From the NCBI RefSeq assembly GCF_029784165.1, contig NC_073695.1:92263902-92327901 (forward strand): a stretch of 64,000 nucleotides of DNA, given 5' to 3'. The notes under the pieces are model-generated. The model had not been told where the DNA came from, ran no database searches, and saw only the letters and a program-made list of their open reading frames with translations. The translations under genes were made by a program, and so were the position numbers. Positions 24,155-36,736 of this stretch are shown piece after piece; within the stretch, counting starts at the first letter, position 1; each line of letters begins with the position of its first letter. This DNA comes from Wyeomyia smithii (lineage: Eukaryota > Arthropoda > Insecta > Diptera > Culicidae).

Positions 24155-24365
24155 AGACGTCCGAAAAACACTGATAGGTGGTTTTCGAAGAAAATAAAGC
24201 AAGGAATCCAGAAAAATGTTTTTTAGACCGGAGGTGTTGCCAGATAGACTATTTCCGTATTTGAAAACTAAATTAGCATTTTTCGTATTTCGCGGAAAAT
24301 GTTATCGTATTTCGCGTATAATTTCACGTAAGAAACTCTAATCACCTTGAGGTAATATGAGTCAA
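24155..24365 (+). repeat. Dispersed repeat, second copies at 27575 and 29219
   Basis: The part 24160-24255 (CCGAAAAACACTGATAGGTG ... GTGTTGCCAGATAGA) matches 27575-27665 in direct orientation. The part 24241-24365 (TAGCATTTTTCG, ATGTTATCGTATTT, GAGGTAATATG) matches 29219-29345 inverted. These appear to be remnants of one host repeat into which the composite elements inserted. Confidence 0.65.
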
Positions 24366-24368
24366 TCT

Positions 24369-24628
<260 letters not shown>

Positions 24629-24639
24629 TAGTTGAACGT

Positions 24640-24910
24640 TCCCGGCGATGCTCGTGATCAAAAGTTTCAAAATCATTTTGAACGGAAATACCCATATTGA
24701 ATTGCATTTTGTGATTTGGGGATGTTTTACAGAAACTGGAAGTCGCCATTTCGGATTTCAAAATGACGTATGGAGTTCGGAAGTTTCGGAAGTATTGGAA
24801 TGGCTGGCCAAATAACACTTCAGATTATTTTCCTGAAACCAGAAGTCAATATTTTGGATAATGTTATGTGGGTTCATCCCAGTTCCGAATATACCACACT
24901 CGGGTGATAA
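24640..24910 (+). repeat. Diverged composite-repeat module fragment
   Basis: Contains GGAAATACCCATATTGAAT, ACTGGAAGTCGCCATTTCG and GGATTTCAAAATGACG, matching the 120-bp modules found at 30130-31060 and 61920-62530. Confidence 0.6.
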
Positions 24911-25123
24911 CCGGATATTCGTCAATCGTTCACAGTAAAACCTCTTTTTCTGTAACTTTTAGAAGAAAGCAACGTTCACGTAACGTTTTAATCCACATAG
25001 CTACGTAGGAATTAAAAAAAATTAAACCAATGAAATGCAGCCTTTCCTCCAGGCAAATGTCCATGTCCCAAAATCTAGTTTTGGTAAAAGTAAAAAAATA
25101 TTTCGAATCCCGTAATGTGTTAC

Positions 25124-25428
25124 CACAGACTAACAGACATAACACTTCGAACAAATTTTCAATAAAATCATCGTTTGGATGATTGCAGTACTTTACGTTA
25201 GTAACACTAGCACCATCTGCTGTCGTGTTCGCGCTGCGTCATGTATTTCGACATCAGCGCCAGCGTTACTGCATGTGTCAAATGGGGAACTACAAAATAT
25301 GTATGAGATTGCATGACAGCGCCCCAGACGACGTTTTCGCGCGATGGCTGTTATTCGATTGAAATTTTGAAATGAACGTTTTTTGCGGCGATGGAGCTAG
25401 GTTCCAGTGTAACGTCTGTTAGTCTGTG
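25124..25428. mobile_element. 305-bp MITE with 7-bp target duplication
   Basis: Ends are CACAGACTAACAGAC and its exact complement GTCTGTTAGTCTGTG. The inverted match continues imperfectly for another 10-15 nt. GTGTTAC flanks both sides (25117-25123 and 25429-25435). Non-coding, with a GC-richer interior. The superfamily is not settled; the length of the duplication and the TIR sequence are the main clues. Confidence 0.85.
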
Positions 25429-25569
25429 GTGTTACTATTCACGAAACTACGAAAACATCAGAAATGTAATTTTTTTCTGCTCGGCTCGCACCAGATTACA
25501 ACATAAATTCTTCTGCATAAAAATATTTGCAGATGTTGAAGAAACAACGAACATTTTATTGAAACAAAA

Positions 25570-27235
25570 ATTTAATTTACAGGCGAATTGAGGTCATGCT
25601 CAAAAAGTCAAAAATTTGCATGTATTATATGTATAATATAATAAATTTCAAAAAGAATATTTTAATGTGTTTTTCTGTATGCAGAAAATCATCTTCAAAC
25701 ATACGTAGTTTTTTAAGTAATATCTCAACTTTTAGCAATAAGATACCTATTATTTTTCCTCAAATGTCTTTCCCGAACATTAACAAACATTTCAATGAAG
25801 AACAATTACATATCATAGCCTTGAATTTCGATTTAGAGGCAAATTGTGTTCAAATATTCATGATTTTACTTGTTTAACGTAGTGTTGTGAATAATATCTC
25901 TGTTTTCAGTAATCAAAAATCTATTACTTTTACTCAAAAGTCTTTCCTGAACATAAACAAACATTTTAATGGAAAAAATCATATATCATAGCTTTGAATT
26001 AAGATTTAGAGCTAATTGAGCCAAGATATTCATGATATTGCATGTTTTACTTAGTTTTGTGAATAATATCTCTATTTTCAGTTATCAGATAACTATTATT
26101 TCTTCTTGAATGTCGTTACTGAATATCAACGAACATTTTATTGAAAAAATCACGTGTCATCGCTTTAAATCAGAATTTTAGAGACAAATGAGCCTAAAAA
26201 GTTATGGTTTTGCATTTTTCATGTGGTTTTATGGAAAATATTTAAATTTCGAATAATCAGATACCTAATATTTTTCCCTCAAATATTTTTTCTAAACACA
26301 ACGAACATTTTATTACAGTAAAAATCACAGATCACTGCTTCGAGTTTTGATTTAGAGCAAATTCAGCATAAAAGTCATGATTTTACATGTTTAACATAGT
26401 TTTGTGAATAATATCTCGAGTTTTAGTAATCAGATACCTGTTATTTTTTCTCAAATGTCTTTCTTAAACATCAACGAACATTCTAATGAAAAAAGAATTA
26501 CATGTCATCGCTTTGAATTATGATTTGGAGACGAATTAAGTATAAAAAGTCATAATTTTGCATGTTTTACGTAGTTTTGTGAATTATATCTCAAGTTTTA
26601 GTGATCAGATACTAATTATTTTTCCTCAAATGTCTTTTCTGAATATTAACCAACATTTTATTAAAAAAAGAATCATATGTCATCGCTTTAAGTTTTGATT
26701 TAGGGGCAAATTTAGCACAGAAAGTCATAATTTTGCATGTTTTACGCAGCTTCGTGAATAACATCTCAAGTTTTAGTAATTAGATACCTATTATTTTTTC
26801 TCAAATGTCTTTCTTAAACATCGACGAACATTTTAATGAAAAATGAATCACAGGTCATCGCTTTGAATTTTGATTTGGAGACGAATAAGGTATAAAAAGT
26901 CATAGTTTTGCATGTTTTACGTAGTTTTGTGAATTATATCTCAAGTTTTAGTGATCAGGTACTAATTATTTTTCCTCAAATGTCTTTCCTGAACATTTAC
27001 AAACATTTTAGTGAAAAAAGAATCATATGTCATTGCTTTGAATTTTGATTTAGAGGACAATTTAGCACAGAAAGTCATAATTTTGCATGTTTTACGTAGT
27101 TTTGTGAATAATAATATCTCAAGTTTTAGTAATTAGATACCTATTATTTTTTCTCGAATGTCTTTCCTGAACATCAGCGAACATTTTCATGTTGAAAAAC
27201 CTACATGTCACCGCTAATTATTTTTGATTCAGAAC
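25570..27235 (+). repeat. 174-bp satellite, nine copies, dimeric higher order
   Basis: The landmark (A/G)GT(A/G)AT(C/T)AGATAC followed by TTATTTTTTCTCAAATGTCT recurs at about 25734, 25908, 26080, 26252, 26425, 26600, 26775, 26950 and 27128, giving spacings of 171-178 bp. Copies at 26425, 26775 and 27128 share one variant (AGTAAT...ACCTGTTATT or ACCTATTATT). Copies at 26600 and 26950 share another (AGTGATCAG...ACTAATTATT, with GAATTATATC before it). The last five therefore form a 350-bp dimer pattern. The left copies are more diverged, as is usual at array edges. No coding capacity. Confidence 0.9.
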
Positions 27236-27327
27236 GATACAAAATGATGATTACTGTACACCTCAGAGACTGAGTGAATAATATCAATAAGATCAAGCGT
27301 TACGGAATTCCATTTTTATATAGCAGA

Positions 27328-27499
<172 letters not shown>

Positions 27500-27680
27500 T
27501 TTCTACGAAAATTTAGTTTTCGTAGAAAATTAGTTTTAAATTTTGTGATTATTTTTTCTTACAATTTATACACGTAAGACTCCCGAAAAACACCGATAGG
27601 TGATTTCTGAAACCAAAGAATCTAGAAAAAATACTATTTTTGAATGCAGGTGTTGCCAGATAGATTATAATGATATAAAA

Positions 27681-29042
27681 AACCTAAATTAATCCACCTA
27701 GCGGTCAGACCAAGCCTTTCTCATTCGTACTTATTATTTGTTAAAATAGATTTACACGGACACTTCATTTTAGAAAAAATACCCATTGACAATATTTGCT
27801 GGATTCATTCATCACTCTAAATAACAAATCATTGGTAGCAGTGAAACCATACCGAACATTTAAAACATAATCTTCAAACATATATGAACATACATTAACA
27901 CATGCGAATAACATGAAATAAATATGTTTCAAATATATGACGCGAAATTTTTTTTTTTTTTTGATCGTGGTATAATCGAAACGTCACTGTACTCATATAT
28001 AGGTTGGACTCGATTATAAATATATAGACTCGGTATATCATTCGTTAAAATATAATTTTTGATTCAATTGTTTATAGTAAGATTTTTTTCTATATCGATT
28101 ATGACTTGCTTTTCATAACTTTTGAACCACGTGTACAATCATAATAATTCGCCAGTTAACCCTTTACTTGCCCGTTCATCTAAAATCAGTATTGTTCAAA
28201 TCGGTTGTGTAGTTTCCTAGATAATGAAGTTTCGCGATTTTCCCATTTGGATTTATTACAGACCAAGTTAAAGTCCGATTACAGTAAAATACAATAGGGT
28301 GTTATGAGGAAGCTAGACCTTTCATTTTTAGTGTCAATTTCGTGAAAATCGGTTCAACATTCTCTGAGAAAAGTGAGTGAGTTTGAGTAGTCTTCGGAAT
28401 ATTTTTTCTTTTCATAGCTGGATTTCACATTTTTAAACAGTATTTTTACAGTCCGATTACAATAAAATTTAATAGGGTATTATGAGACAACTAGACCTCT
28501 CATTTGCAACTTATTTCGTAAAAATCGGTCCAGCTATCACTGAGAAAAGTGGGTGAATTCAAGTAGTCTCAGGACAATGTTTCTTTTCATAGCCTGATTT
28601 CACATTATTATACATAACAAACAAAGTTAAAGTCCAATTACAATAATATTCAATAGGGTCTTATGAGGCAACTAGACCTTCCATATGACACTAATTTTGT
28701 GAAAATCGGTCTTGCCATCTCTGAGAAAAGTGAGTGAGATTAAACAGCCTTCGAAACACGTTTTTTTGCATAACTTTTGAACTACATGGTTCAAAAAACA
28801 AGCCCATTCTTTTGATATCAATTTTGTTCAAATCGGTTGTGTAGTTACTGAGATATTGAAGTTTTGCGATTTTCACATTTTGATACATAACCTCGAAACT
28901 AACAATCCGATTACGATAAAATTCAATAGGGTTCTATGGGGCAACTGGACCTTTCATTTGCAATTAGTTTCATGGAAATCGGTCCAGCCATCTCTGAGAA
29001 AATCGAGTGAGATTGGGAGACCGTTACATACATACACACACA

Positions 29043-29091
<49 letters not shown>

Positions 29092-29218
29092 ACACATACA
29101 GTAAATGCTCTGCTCGTCGAACTAAGTCGATTGATATACGAGATTCGACCCTCTGGAGTACTTTTATACCTTTGGTTTTTCCAGTGATTGCTATACCTTT
29201 CTAGGAGAAAGGCAAAAA
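27681..29218 (-). mobile_element. Composite culicid repeat, copy A (inverted)
   Basis: The left end AACCTAAATTAATCCACCTA, GCGGTCAGACC, AGCCTTTCTCATTC and the right end CTTTCTAGGAGAAAGGCAAA match, in reverse, the plus-strand copy at 60508-63052. Inside are 'CTCTGAGAAAAGTGAGTGA' modules at about 28370, 28545, 28720 and 29000, and a (CA)n run at 29036-29100. This copy lacks the 120-bp modules. No protein is encoded. The shared GCCTTTCTC at both termini may act as a short terminal inverted repeat. Confidence 0.7.
29036..29100. repeat. (CA)n microsatellite inside the composite repeat
   Basis: A CA run with a few imperfections (CACAAACACA, CACATACA). It sits at the same position within the element as the (TG)n run at 60627-60690 in the plus-strand copy, so it is part of the family. 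Confidence 0.95.
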
Positions 29219-29350
29219 GATATTTTTCGAGATTGGATCATATTACCTCGGGATTATGTAAATTTTTTCGAAAAATACGATAACATTATCAAATTTGAAA
29301 TGAAATTAATTACATTTGCCGAAAAATGCAAACTTAGTTATTAAATACAA

Positions 29351-31940
29351 AACCTAAATTAATCCACCTAGCGGTCAGACCCAGCCTTTCTCATTCAAAC
29401 TTTTATTTGTAAAAATAGATTTACATGAACGCTTCAATCCAATAAATGTATATTCACTCTTAAAAAATATTGATGTTGTAATCTATACATATAAAAATGC
29501 AATCCGGTCTGTCTGTCTGTCTTATCCATATAGGCTCGAAAATCACCGAACCGATCGGCGTGAAAATATGTATGTAGGGGTTTTTGGTGCCGATAAAGGT
29601 TCCCATGATAGTTTGAGACCCCTCCCTTTTCTGGAAGGGTTAACAGTTTCATGGCAGCACAAGTTTATCGTTGAAAACACATAAACATGGATGGAATTGG
29701 TTTTACGTTGTATAACTTGAAATGAAGTTAAAATAGGACAAAATATGCGGGTACATTTTAAAAGTACTCGCATATTTTGTCCCATCCCATATAAATTCAA
29801 CCAGCAACCGGCAGTATCATTGGCAACGTAGATTGTACTAGAGAAAAACAACATTAGTCTAGTTAATTAAATGTCATACTTCTATATGCCTAAAATAATC
29901 CGATATACACTAATCTAGAGCAAAATTATATGTTTGCAGTTTATACCACTATGCAGTGGGACTGTAATGCGGGTACTTTCAATATGGGACAAAAACAACT
30001 TGGTATTTTTTCCATGTTTTTCCATACAAAAGTATCAATTTTAATTTTTTCCCAGAAAATATGATAACAATTAAGTCGATTCCCGATGATAACTCAAAAG
30101 TGACCGAAATCAGTATGGGACAGTTATGCGGGTACCGGCAGTACAGTCCTGAATTTTAAGGTGGTGACTTCCGGTGTCTGATAAACAGCCGGAAATGACC
30201 AAATACCATTCAATATTAATGTTTTCGGAACCAGAATTACGCCCAGATGACAGAAATTGATTTCACAGGCAATTTTAAAGTCCAAAATGACAACTTTCGG
30301 CTTCTGAAAAACAGTCCAAGGTGACCAAATACCACCCAATATGAGTATCTCCGGAGCCAGAATGTTGCAAGAAGCTAAAAATTGACACCATTATGAATTG
30401 TGAAAATTGACACCATTATGAATTGTAGGATGGCAACTTCTGGTTTCTGGAAAACAGCCAAAAATGGCCGATTTCCGTCTAACATGAGTATCTCCTGATC
30501 TAAAATGATACACAGCAGCTGTAATCGACCACAGACCCCATTTTGGATTATAGGTTGGCGACTTCCGGTTCCTGGGAAACATCCGAAAATGATCGAATAA
30601 CACCCAAAATGGGTGTTTCTTCAACCAGAATGACGCTCAGAGGCTAGAAATTATTTTAAATACCATTTTGAAATCCAAGATGGCGACTTCCGGTTTGTGA
30701 AAAACAGCCTAAAATAACCAAATACCATCCAGTATGAGTATCTCCGGAACCAGAATGATGTAACGAGCTAACAATTGACCTCAGACACTATTTTGAATTG
30801 CTAAACGGCAACTTCTAGGTCGAAAATGACCGAATAATACTCAATATGGATATTTCCGTAATCGAGATGATGCATAGAAACCAAACATTGACCCTGGACA
30901 CCATTTTGAATTTAAAGACGACCACTTTAAGTTTTTGGAAAACAACCTAAATAACTAAATACCTCCCAATATGGGTATTTCCGGTGTCAGATTGATGCCA
31001 GAAAATCTGCTGAAATACCACCCAATATGAATATATTCAGAATTAAGGCGATGTCCACAAGCCAAAAGTCGAGGATGTTGTCATTTCGATTAAAACCAAT
31101 CATTTCAAACAATTTGTTATTTGACTTTGATCATATCCTATGGCCGATTCGTCGTGCATTTGCAGTTTTTAAACACTTCGCAAGGAATTAATGAATTTGG
31201 AACGTTCAATTAGTACGATACCACATTTAATTTATGTTGATGCTACATATATCGATCAAAGCAGGTATAGTTTTAAATAGTCTTTGAATTTCTTGTCTTT
31301 CCATAACTTTTGAGCCACATATCACATATCAGATTGCTATGAAGTTTGTTATTTGTGAGTTTGAGACAGTTCGTATGACACTAGTTATGTTCAAATAAGT
31401 CATGTAATCTTTGAGATAATAGACTTTCGTAGTTTTGTTAACAATTTAATACATAACGGTTGCTTAAGTTCGATTATAATCAAATGAAATCAATCATAAT
31501 TCTTCAGTTAACCCTCAACTAGCCCGCTCATCTGATATCAATATTGATCAAATCGGTTGTGTAGTTTCTGAGATAATGAAGTTTCGTGATTTTCACATTT
31601 CGGTATATTACAGATGAAGTTACAGTCCGATTATAGTAAAATTCAATAGGGTGTTATGAGGCAGCTAGACCTTTCATTTGACACTAATTTTGTGGGAATC
31701 GGGTCAGCCATCTCTGAGAAAAGTGAGTGAGTCCAAGTAGTCTTCGGAATTAGTTCCTTTTCATAGCTGGATTTCACATTTTCAAACATAACAGTCAAAG
31801 TAATAGTCCGATTGCAAAACAAATCAATAGGGTCTTATGGGGCAGCTAGACCTTCCATTTGAAACTGATTTTATGAAAATCGGTCCAGCCATCTCTGAGA
31901 AACATGAGTGAGATTAAACAGTCTTCAGAACACGTCAGAA
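29351..31940 (-). mobile_element. Composite culicid repeat, copy B (inverted, truncated)
   Basis: Starts with the same AACCTAAATTAATCCACCTA end 132 bp beyond copy A. It then carries the CCGATCGGCGTGAAAAT / GGGGTTTTTGG segment (29540-29600), 120-bp modules (30130-31060, ACTTCCGG...CCATTTTGAA type), and two GAGATGGCTG-type modules (31690-31920). It stops without the GCCTTTCTC / CA-repeat end, so its far end is lost near 31940. Confidence 0.65.
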
Positions 31941-33049
31941 CACGTCATGGAAAAAAGGGGTTCTTATTTGACACCGTGGTACGTGACGGATTTTTATACT
32001 TTTATCCTTCCTCTTACGTTTACTACACACTTATATTTTATCACTGCGTACGGGTAAATAAACTACCGAGATTTCAACAGCTGAGATCTCGGTTATATAT
32101 AAAAATACCGCACTCGGAACTTTCACTCACACTCGGAAACATTCGGAAATTTCAATTGTCAAATTATTACGAGAACTTCAGTAAAATTTACTGAAGTACG
32201 TATTTTGTGATTTTTCAGGTAAAACCAGATAATGGTCATAACGATTAAGTATATGTATAAATTTTTTAATTATTAAGTCAAGTGATTGAAGTAATCAATC
32301 AAGCAGTGGTAAAACAGGAAACGCAAACCAACAAGATTTTAGTCGCGTCACCGTTTTTTCTGATGAATATTTTTATTTATTGCTATCGAAAAAAAAGAGA
32401 TGAATAATATCTGCATTGGTTGATTGATTAGTTTGTTGCAAATTAATTTTTCTACCGAAAACCACCATTGCTGAGCTAGTAGCGGACTTGGAGTAAAATT
32501 ATAGTGACTTTTATTCATTTAAATAGTAACCAAAAAGTGAATAATATTAGCCTCTACATTATATAGGATTTTCATTATTCAACCTTAAATTGATTATATT
32601 TCTTCTGCAATATGAGTTTAGAACATAAAATGCGGAATGATTCGTTCTCGTGAAGATAGAGTCACTTTACACTGAAATGGTTGTAATTATGTACAGATTA
32701 TGAAATGCATAGAACTAATTCATTATTCTATTTTAAATGTTTACTTGTTCAGTATCCAACGAATTGAGGCCCAAACAAGAAGAACCTAAATATAGGGCCC
32801 TAATACAGAAGGCGAATCAACTCGACTCGTCCATGTAGTTTAAAAAGGACGAGTTGCTCGTCGAATCTGCTGCAATACTTATAACTTCGATTTTTACTCC
32901 TTTTTAATCAAGAAAAACAGGAAAGCACAGTCGATTTAAGATAAGAAAATCAAACTAGTTTCGTAACTTCACGCAAAACACTGAATAAAGTCGCGGGAGA
33001 ATATTTGGTAAATTAGAAGCTCATTTTCCAATGTATTTTTCTAACAAAA

Positions 33050-33292
33050 ATGATTTTTTTTTTGCCCATTAAAGGCTCAAATTTGCAAGAGAGCAAAGTT
33101 CGAGCGAAATTGAGGGTGGAAACGGCTGGTCGGTCGGCGAAATCATATCGTGAGCTACTCGAGCTTTTCGACTTTCCAGAAAGTCGATTTTTTTCAGAAG
33201 TTCATATTTCTAGAGAAACATTTCAAAAGGTCCTATCTACTTTGATCGATTTTTTTATAGATCACGTTCATTCAATCACAACAACTTATTAA
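33050..33292 (+). other. Unassigned open frame of 80 codons
   Basis: The frame is open but contains no motif or splice context I recognise, and lies inside repeat-rich intron DNA. Probably not coding; recorded because it contains a relatively ordinary codon mix (SNLQESKVRAKLRVETAGRS). Confidence 0.12.
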
Positions 33293-34622
33293 ACCCTTTT
33301 ATGACACGTTATTTGCACGTACTTGATAGCGGAGGGATCACTCTAGCCTTCTGAACGAAAACCCTTGAGAGAGTTACTAAAGCTAAAGAAGGGTTACTAT
33401 GTCTGAAATTAATAACCAGTCCGTTATTTGTTTGCCAACTGGTTACATTGCATGTTTTTAGAAATATCTCATATAGATAAATCGTCCAGCTCAAACCGAT
33501 GTAGGGGTATGAGGTGGGACCATCATCATCATTATATACTAAAGCTGAACCATTACCAAAATGAAAAGAAGACACTGTAGGGCTAGGATGTCCCTACAAA
33601 AAACTATATATAACTGTTCAAAACTAAGTATGGCGAATTACATGCTGCAAATCATTTTTTCTGCCAACACTATGCATCAGTGTACGAGAGTCAGCAGGAT
33701 ATCCATCAGCAGTAACCTCTGCAACATGTTGTAGATCCTAAATACGCCTAGAATATTCACCTACATTTGTTTGCTTAATTCAGCTGAGCGTATAAACTCG
33801 ATACAAAAGGTTACTTCCCAATCCGCACGAGAGTCACAAATAAAATAGAACTGTTTTCTTACAATTGTCCCCCGAACGTTTTGAAAATAATATGGAAATA
33901 GTTTTTGTAATCGAGTAACCATTACTTTTTATAGAAAAACTTGTGTTTATTTTCTTACAAAAGACACTAAAATTATAATCAAAAAACAAATATTTTCTTT
34001 ATTTTGTTTCCGTGATCATTGAACTATAATTTATTTATTTTTCTCTGAAGAATCACAGACGAAATCATTTCACTAGTGAAACGAAAGTATTTTTTCCATT
34101 ATGTAGTCACGGTGATAATTTGAAGTACAAATGGTTTTTTGTCTTAGAATAGTCACCAAGAAATTAAGAAGTACATTTAAATTATTCTGACAAAGGCACA
34201 GTGACTTTTTAAAGAAATAGTTTCCCCAGTTAGTCGCTGTGACTGTGACCAATCCGCACGAGAGTCACAATTAAAATAAAGCTTTTTTCCTATAATTGTC
34301 ACTCAAATGTTTAAAAAATAATATGTAAACAGTTTCTGTAATTGAGTCACTAAAACTTTTTGTAGAAAAAATTACCTGAATTTTATCACAAAAGACACTA
34401 AAGCTATGATTAAAAAACAAATATTTCGTTTTTGTTCTCTATGTGAAAATTGAATTACAATTGATTTATTTTTCTCAAAAAGGTCTTAATTCAAAATATG
34501 TTACTTTGCAAACAAAAGAATATTTTTCATTAGGTAATCACGATGATAATTTGAAGTACAAATGACATTATGCCATTGAATAGTCACCAAGTCGTTGAGA
34601 GGTACGAGTTTTCCTAATAAAT

Positions 34623-35003
34623 TTATGGTGACATTTCATAGGAATAAACATTCTTTTTTAATACCTTTACCTTTCTTTTTTTTAGGAAGGGTTTCACTTT
34701 TTTTTGTCTTCCTTCACGTGATGGTTTTCTGTCACTGCAGTCACTTTCACTGCTGGCAATTGCAACTTCGTTCGCCTTCACGTTCGCCTCTTCAAATGTT
34801 GCGAATGTGTACTTCACTCTGTAATTCGTATATTTCTTCCACTTGGTCACGTCAGGAATTGAGTGTGGGTCACTTTGTAGACCAGATTGGTCCTTTTTCG
34901 GCCACCACAAAACTTCACCGTCTTTCCACGAACGAGGAACTACTTCAACCCATGCTTTATTGTTTGTCTGTACGACAACAACTTTGAAAACAGCGGTTTC
35001 CAT
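34623..35003 (-). CDS. DUF4806-type N-terminal domain exon, transposon-borne
   Basis: The start METAVFKVVVVQTNN at 35003 is the first ATG; the open frame begins upstream at a GTG. The domain reads AWVEVVPRSW, LWWPKK, WKKYTNYRVKYTFATFEEAN, then SSES. That pattern of tryptophans (VPxSW, WWP, W..Y.V) is what I know from the N-terminus of insect DUF4806 proteins, many of them associated with mobile elements. It is followed by a basic stretch (KPSREGRQKKVKPFLKKRK). The frame ends at 34623, or the exon may end at 34671 where AAG|GTAAAG is a plausible donor. The C-terminal part was not found between here and 33817. Function unknown; it may be the 5' exon of a transposon gene or a relic. Confidence 0.5.
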   Translation of the reverse strand: METAVFKVVVVQTNNKAWVEVVPRSWKDGEVLWWPKKDQSGLQSDPHSIPDVTKWKKYTNYRVKYTFATFEEANVKANEVAIASSESDCSDRKPSREGRQKKVKPFLKKRKVKVLKKNVYSYEMSP

Positions 35004-35421
35004 TTTAACACTTGTAACCGACTTGCTCACTCAACAATTCTTATAAACAATGATTAAGAATGTCACAAAAAGTAAACATCTGTGCAAAACCTGACAAATG
35101 TCACCATGTAAGTCACCGTGACTTTTGTAAGAAAATATATACACCGAATGTTGTTTTAAAAGAATGTGTGACCTTTTAAAAAACTTATAAGTTATTTATA
35201 TTGTCACAGTGATTTTGGTGATCATCTATTTTGGTGTGATCAAACATCACAAAAAATAAACATCTATTCAAAGCCCAACAACTGTCCCCAGTTAGTCACC
35301 GTGACTTTTGAAAGAAAAAGTATGTCAAATGTTGTTTCAAAAGAATATGTGACCTTTTTAAAAATTTATAAGTTATTGACATTGTCATTTTTGTAATCAT
35401 CTCTTTTGGTTAGAATGAATA

Positions 35422-36736
35422 CACTGAATTCTTTTTCTCGCGATTTGTTTTTACGTGATTTCATTTTACACGATTTTTTTACACGTGGCGGAAGATTATA
35501 TCAAAACGACGCGACGGACAGCCTCAGTTCTATCGAAGCTCTCCGATCGATTAAACCGGTCAAGCACCCGTCCTATTTCCTTCCGGAAATTAGACGGATA
35601 TTAGAAGTGCTGGTTGATCGGTCTTTCATTATCTGCTTTGTGTGGGTCCCCTCTCATTGCTCAATCCCAGGCAATGAAGAAGCTGATTTATTAGCGAAAA
35701 GGGGTGCCATAGAAGGAGATATATTTGATAGACCGATCATCTATACCGAGTATTTTCACCTGCCTCGACAACTGGCCCTGGCAAACTGGCAGGAAAAATG
35801 GGATAAAGACGATCTTGGGCGATGGATGCACTCGATTTCGCCCAAAGTGTCTACAAAAGCTTGGTTCAAAGGGTTAGATTTAACTCGAGATTTCATTCGA
35901 GTTATTTCGCGCCTAATGTCCAATCACTATGTTGCAAACGCACACCTTTATCGAATAAACTTAGTCGATAGTAATCTGTGCGAATGTGGAGGTTACGAAG
36001 ATATAGATCATATAGTCTTCGTATGCCCTAAGTACCACAGAGCAAGGACCAAGCTTATTGATTCTCTCCGAAAACAGAAAGTGACATTTACAATGCAAGT
36101 ACGGGATGCGCTTGCTAGCCGCAACCCAGCGCTTGTAATACCTATTTATGACTTTTTAAGAGATATCAAGTATCGAATTTGATTATCTCCTTGCTTCTTC
36201 TTCTCATTTTTCCAACACAACCTCCATCAAAAAGTTTCACACTAATTCTGTTCCTTTTTTTTTCTTTTATTGATCTTTTTAGAGACACATGAATCATCGC
36301 TTCTTTCTGAGAGACATGATCCACCAATAATAGATATAAGTTTTGATTTCTAAAGATATAAGGAACCATCACACCTTAACGAATAGTATTAGGGATTGAT
36401 ATTTACTCATACAGAGAAGAACTTTATTTATTATTGTTATTGTTAGCCGTAGGTTTAAATGATATGTATTTTTAAATTGTATTTATAAAAGAGAAAAGAT
36501 GAGAGGGTTTTTATGCCTGTTTGAGGAGGAGCAGTCGGGATACAGGCTCTACTCAAGCTGGCTTTTCCCTACTCCAAAAGATATTCGGCCCCGTTATGCT
36601 TTGCGGTTGGGCCTAAATAAATATTAGAGTTTAAAAAAAAAAAAAAACGACGCGATCTTTTTTCACAAGATTAATTCAAAGTTACGGGAACCTTTTTTTG
36701 CGCGGACGTATCAATCGCGTAAAAAAGAACCCAGTG
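35422..36736. mobile_element. TA-flanked MITE, interrupted by a LINE
   Basis: The left end CACTGAATTCTTTTTCTCGC is mirrored by the right end GCGTAAAAAAGAACCCAGTG. TA lies directly outside on both sides (35420-35421, 36737-36738), as for Tc1/mariner-type insertions. Without the LINE (35515-36643 plus one copy of its 12-bp duplication) the MITE would be about 170 bp. The interior has ACGTGATTT/ACACGATTT motifs. Confidence 0.8.
35515..36643 (+). mobile_element. 5'-truncated non-LTR retrotransposon with 12-bp TSD
   Basis: AAAACGACGCGA stands at 35503-35514 and again at 36644-36655, after a poly(A) run. The insert encodes the end of a LINE ORF2 (about 35515-36181): an RNase H remnant with WVPSHCSIPGNEEADLLAK, then the C-terminal segment with CECGGYEDIDHIVFVCPKY, a CCHC-like motif. 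After the stop come about 460 bp of 3' UTR ending GCCTAAATAAATATTAG plus poly(A). The protein resembles the end of the I-clade LINE at 41413-46855 but the 3' UTR differs, so it is a different family. Apart from the 5' truncation the coding part is intact, suggesting a fairly recent insertion. Confidence 0.9.
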
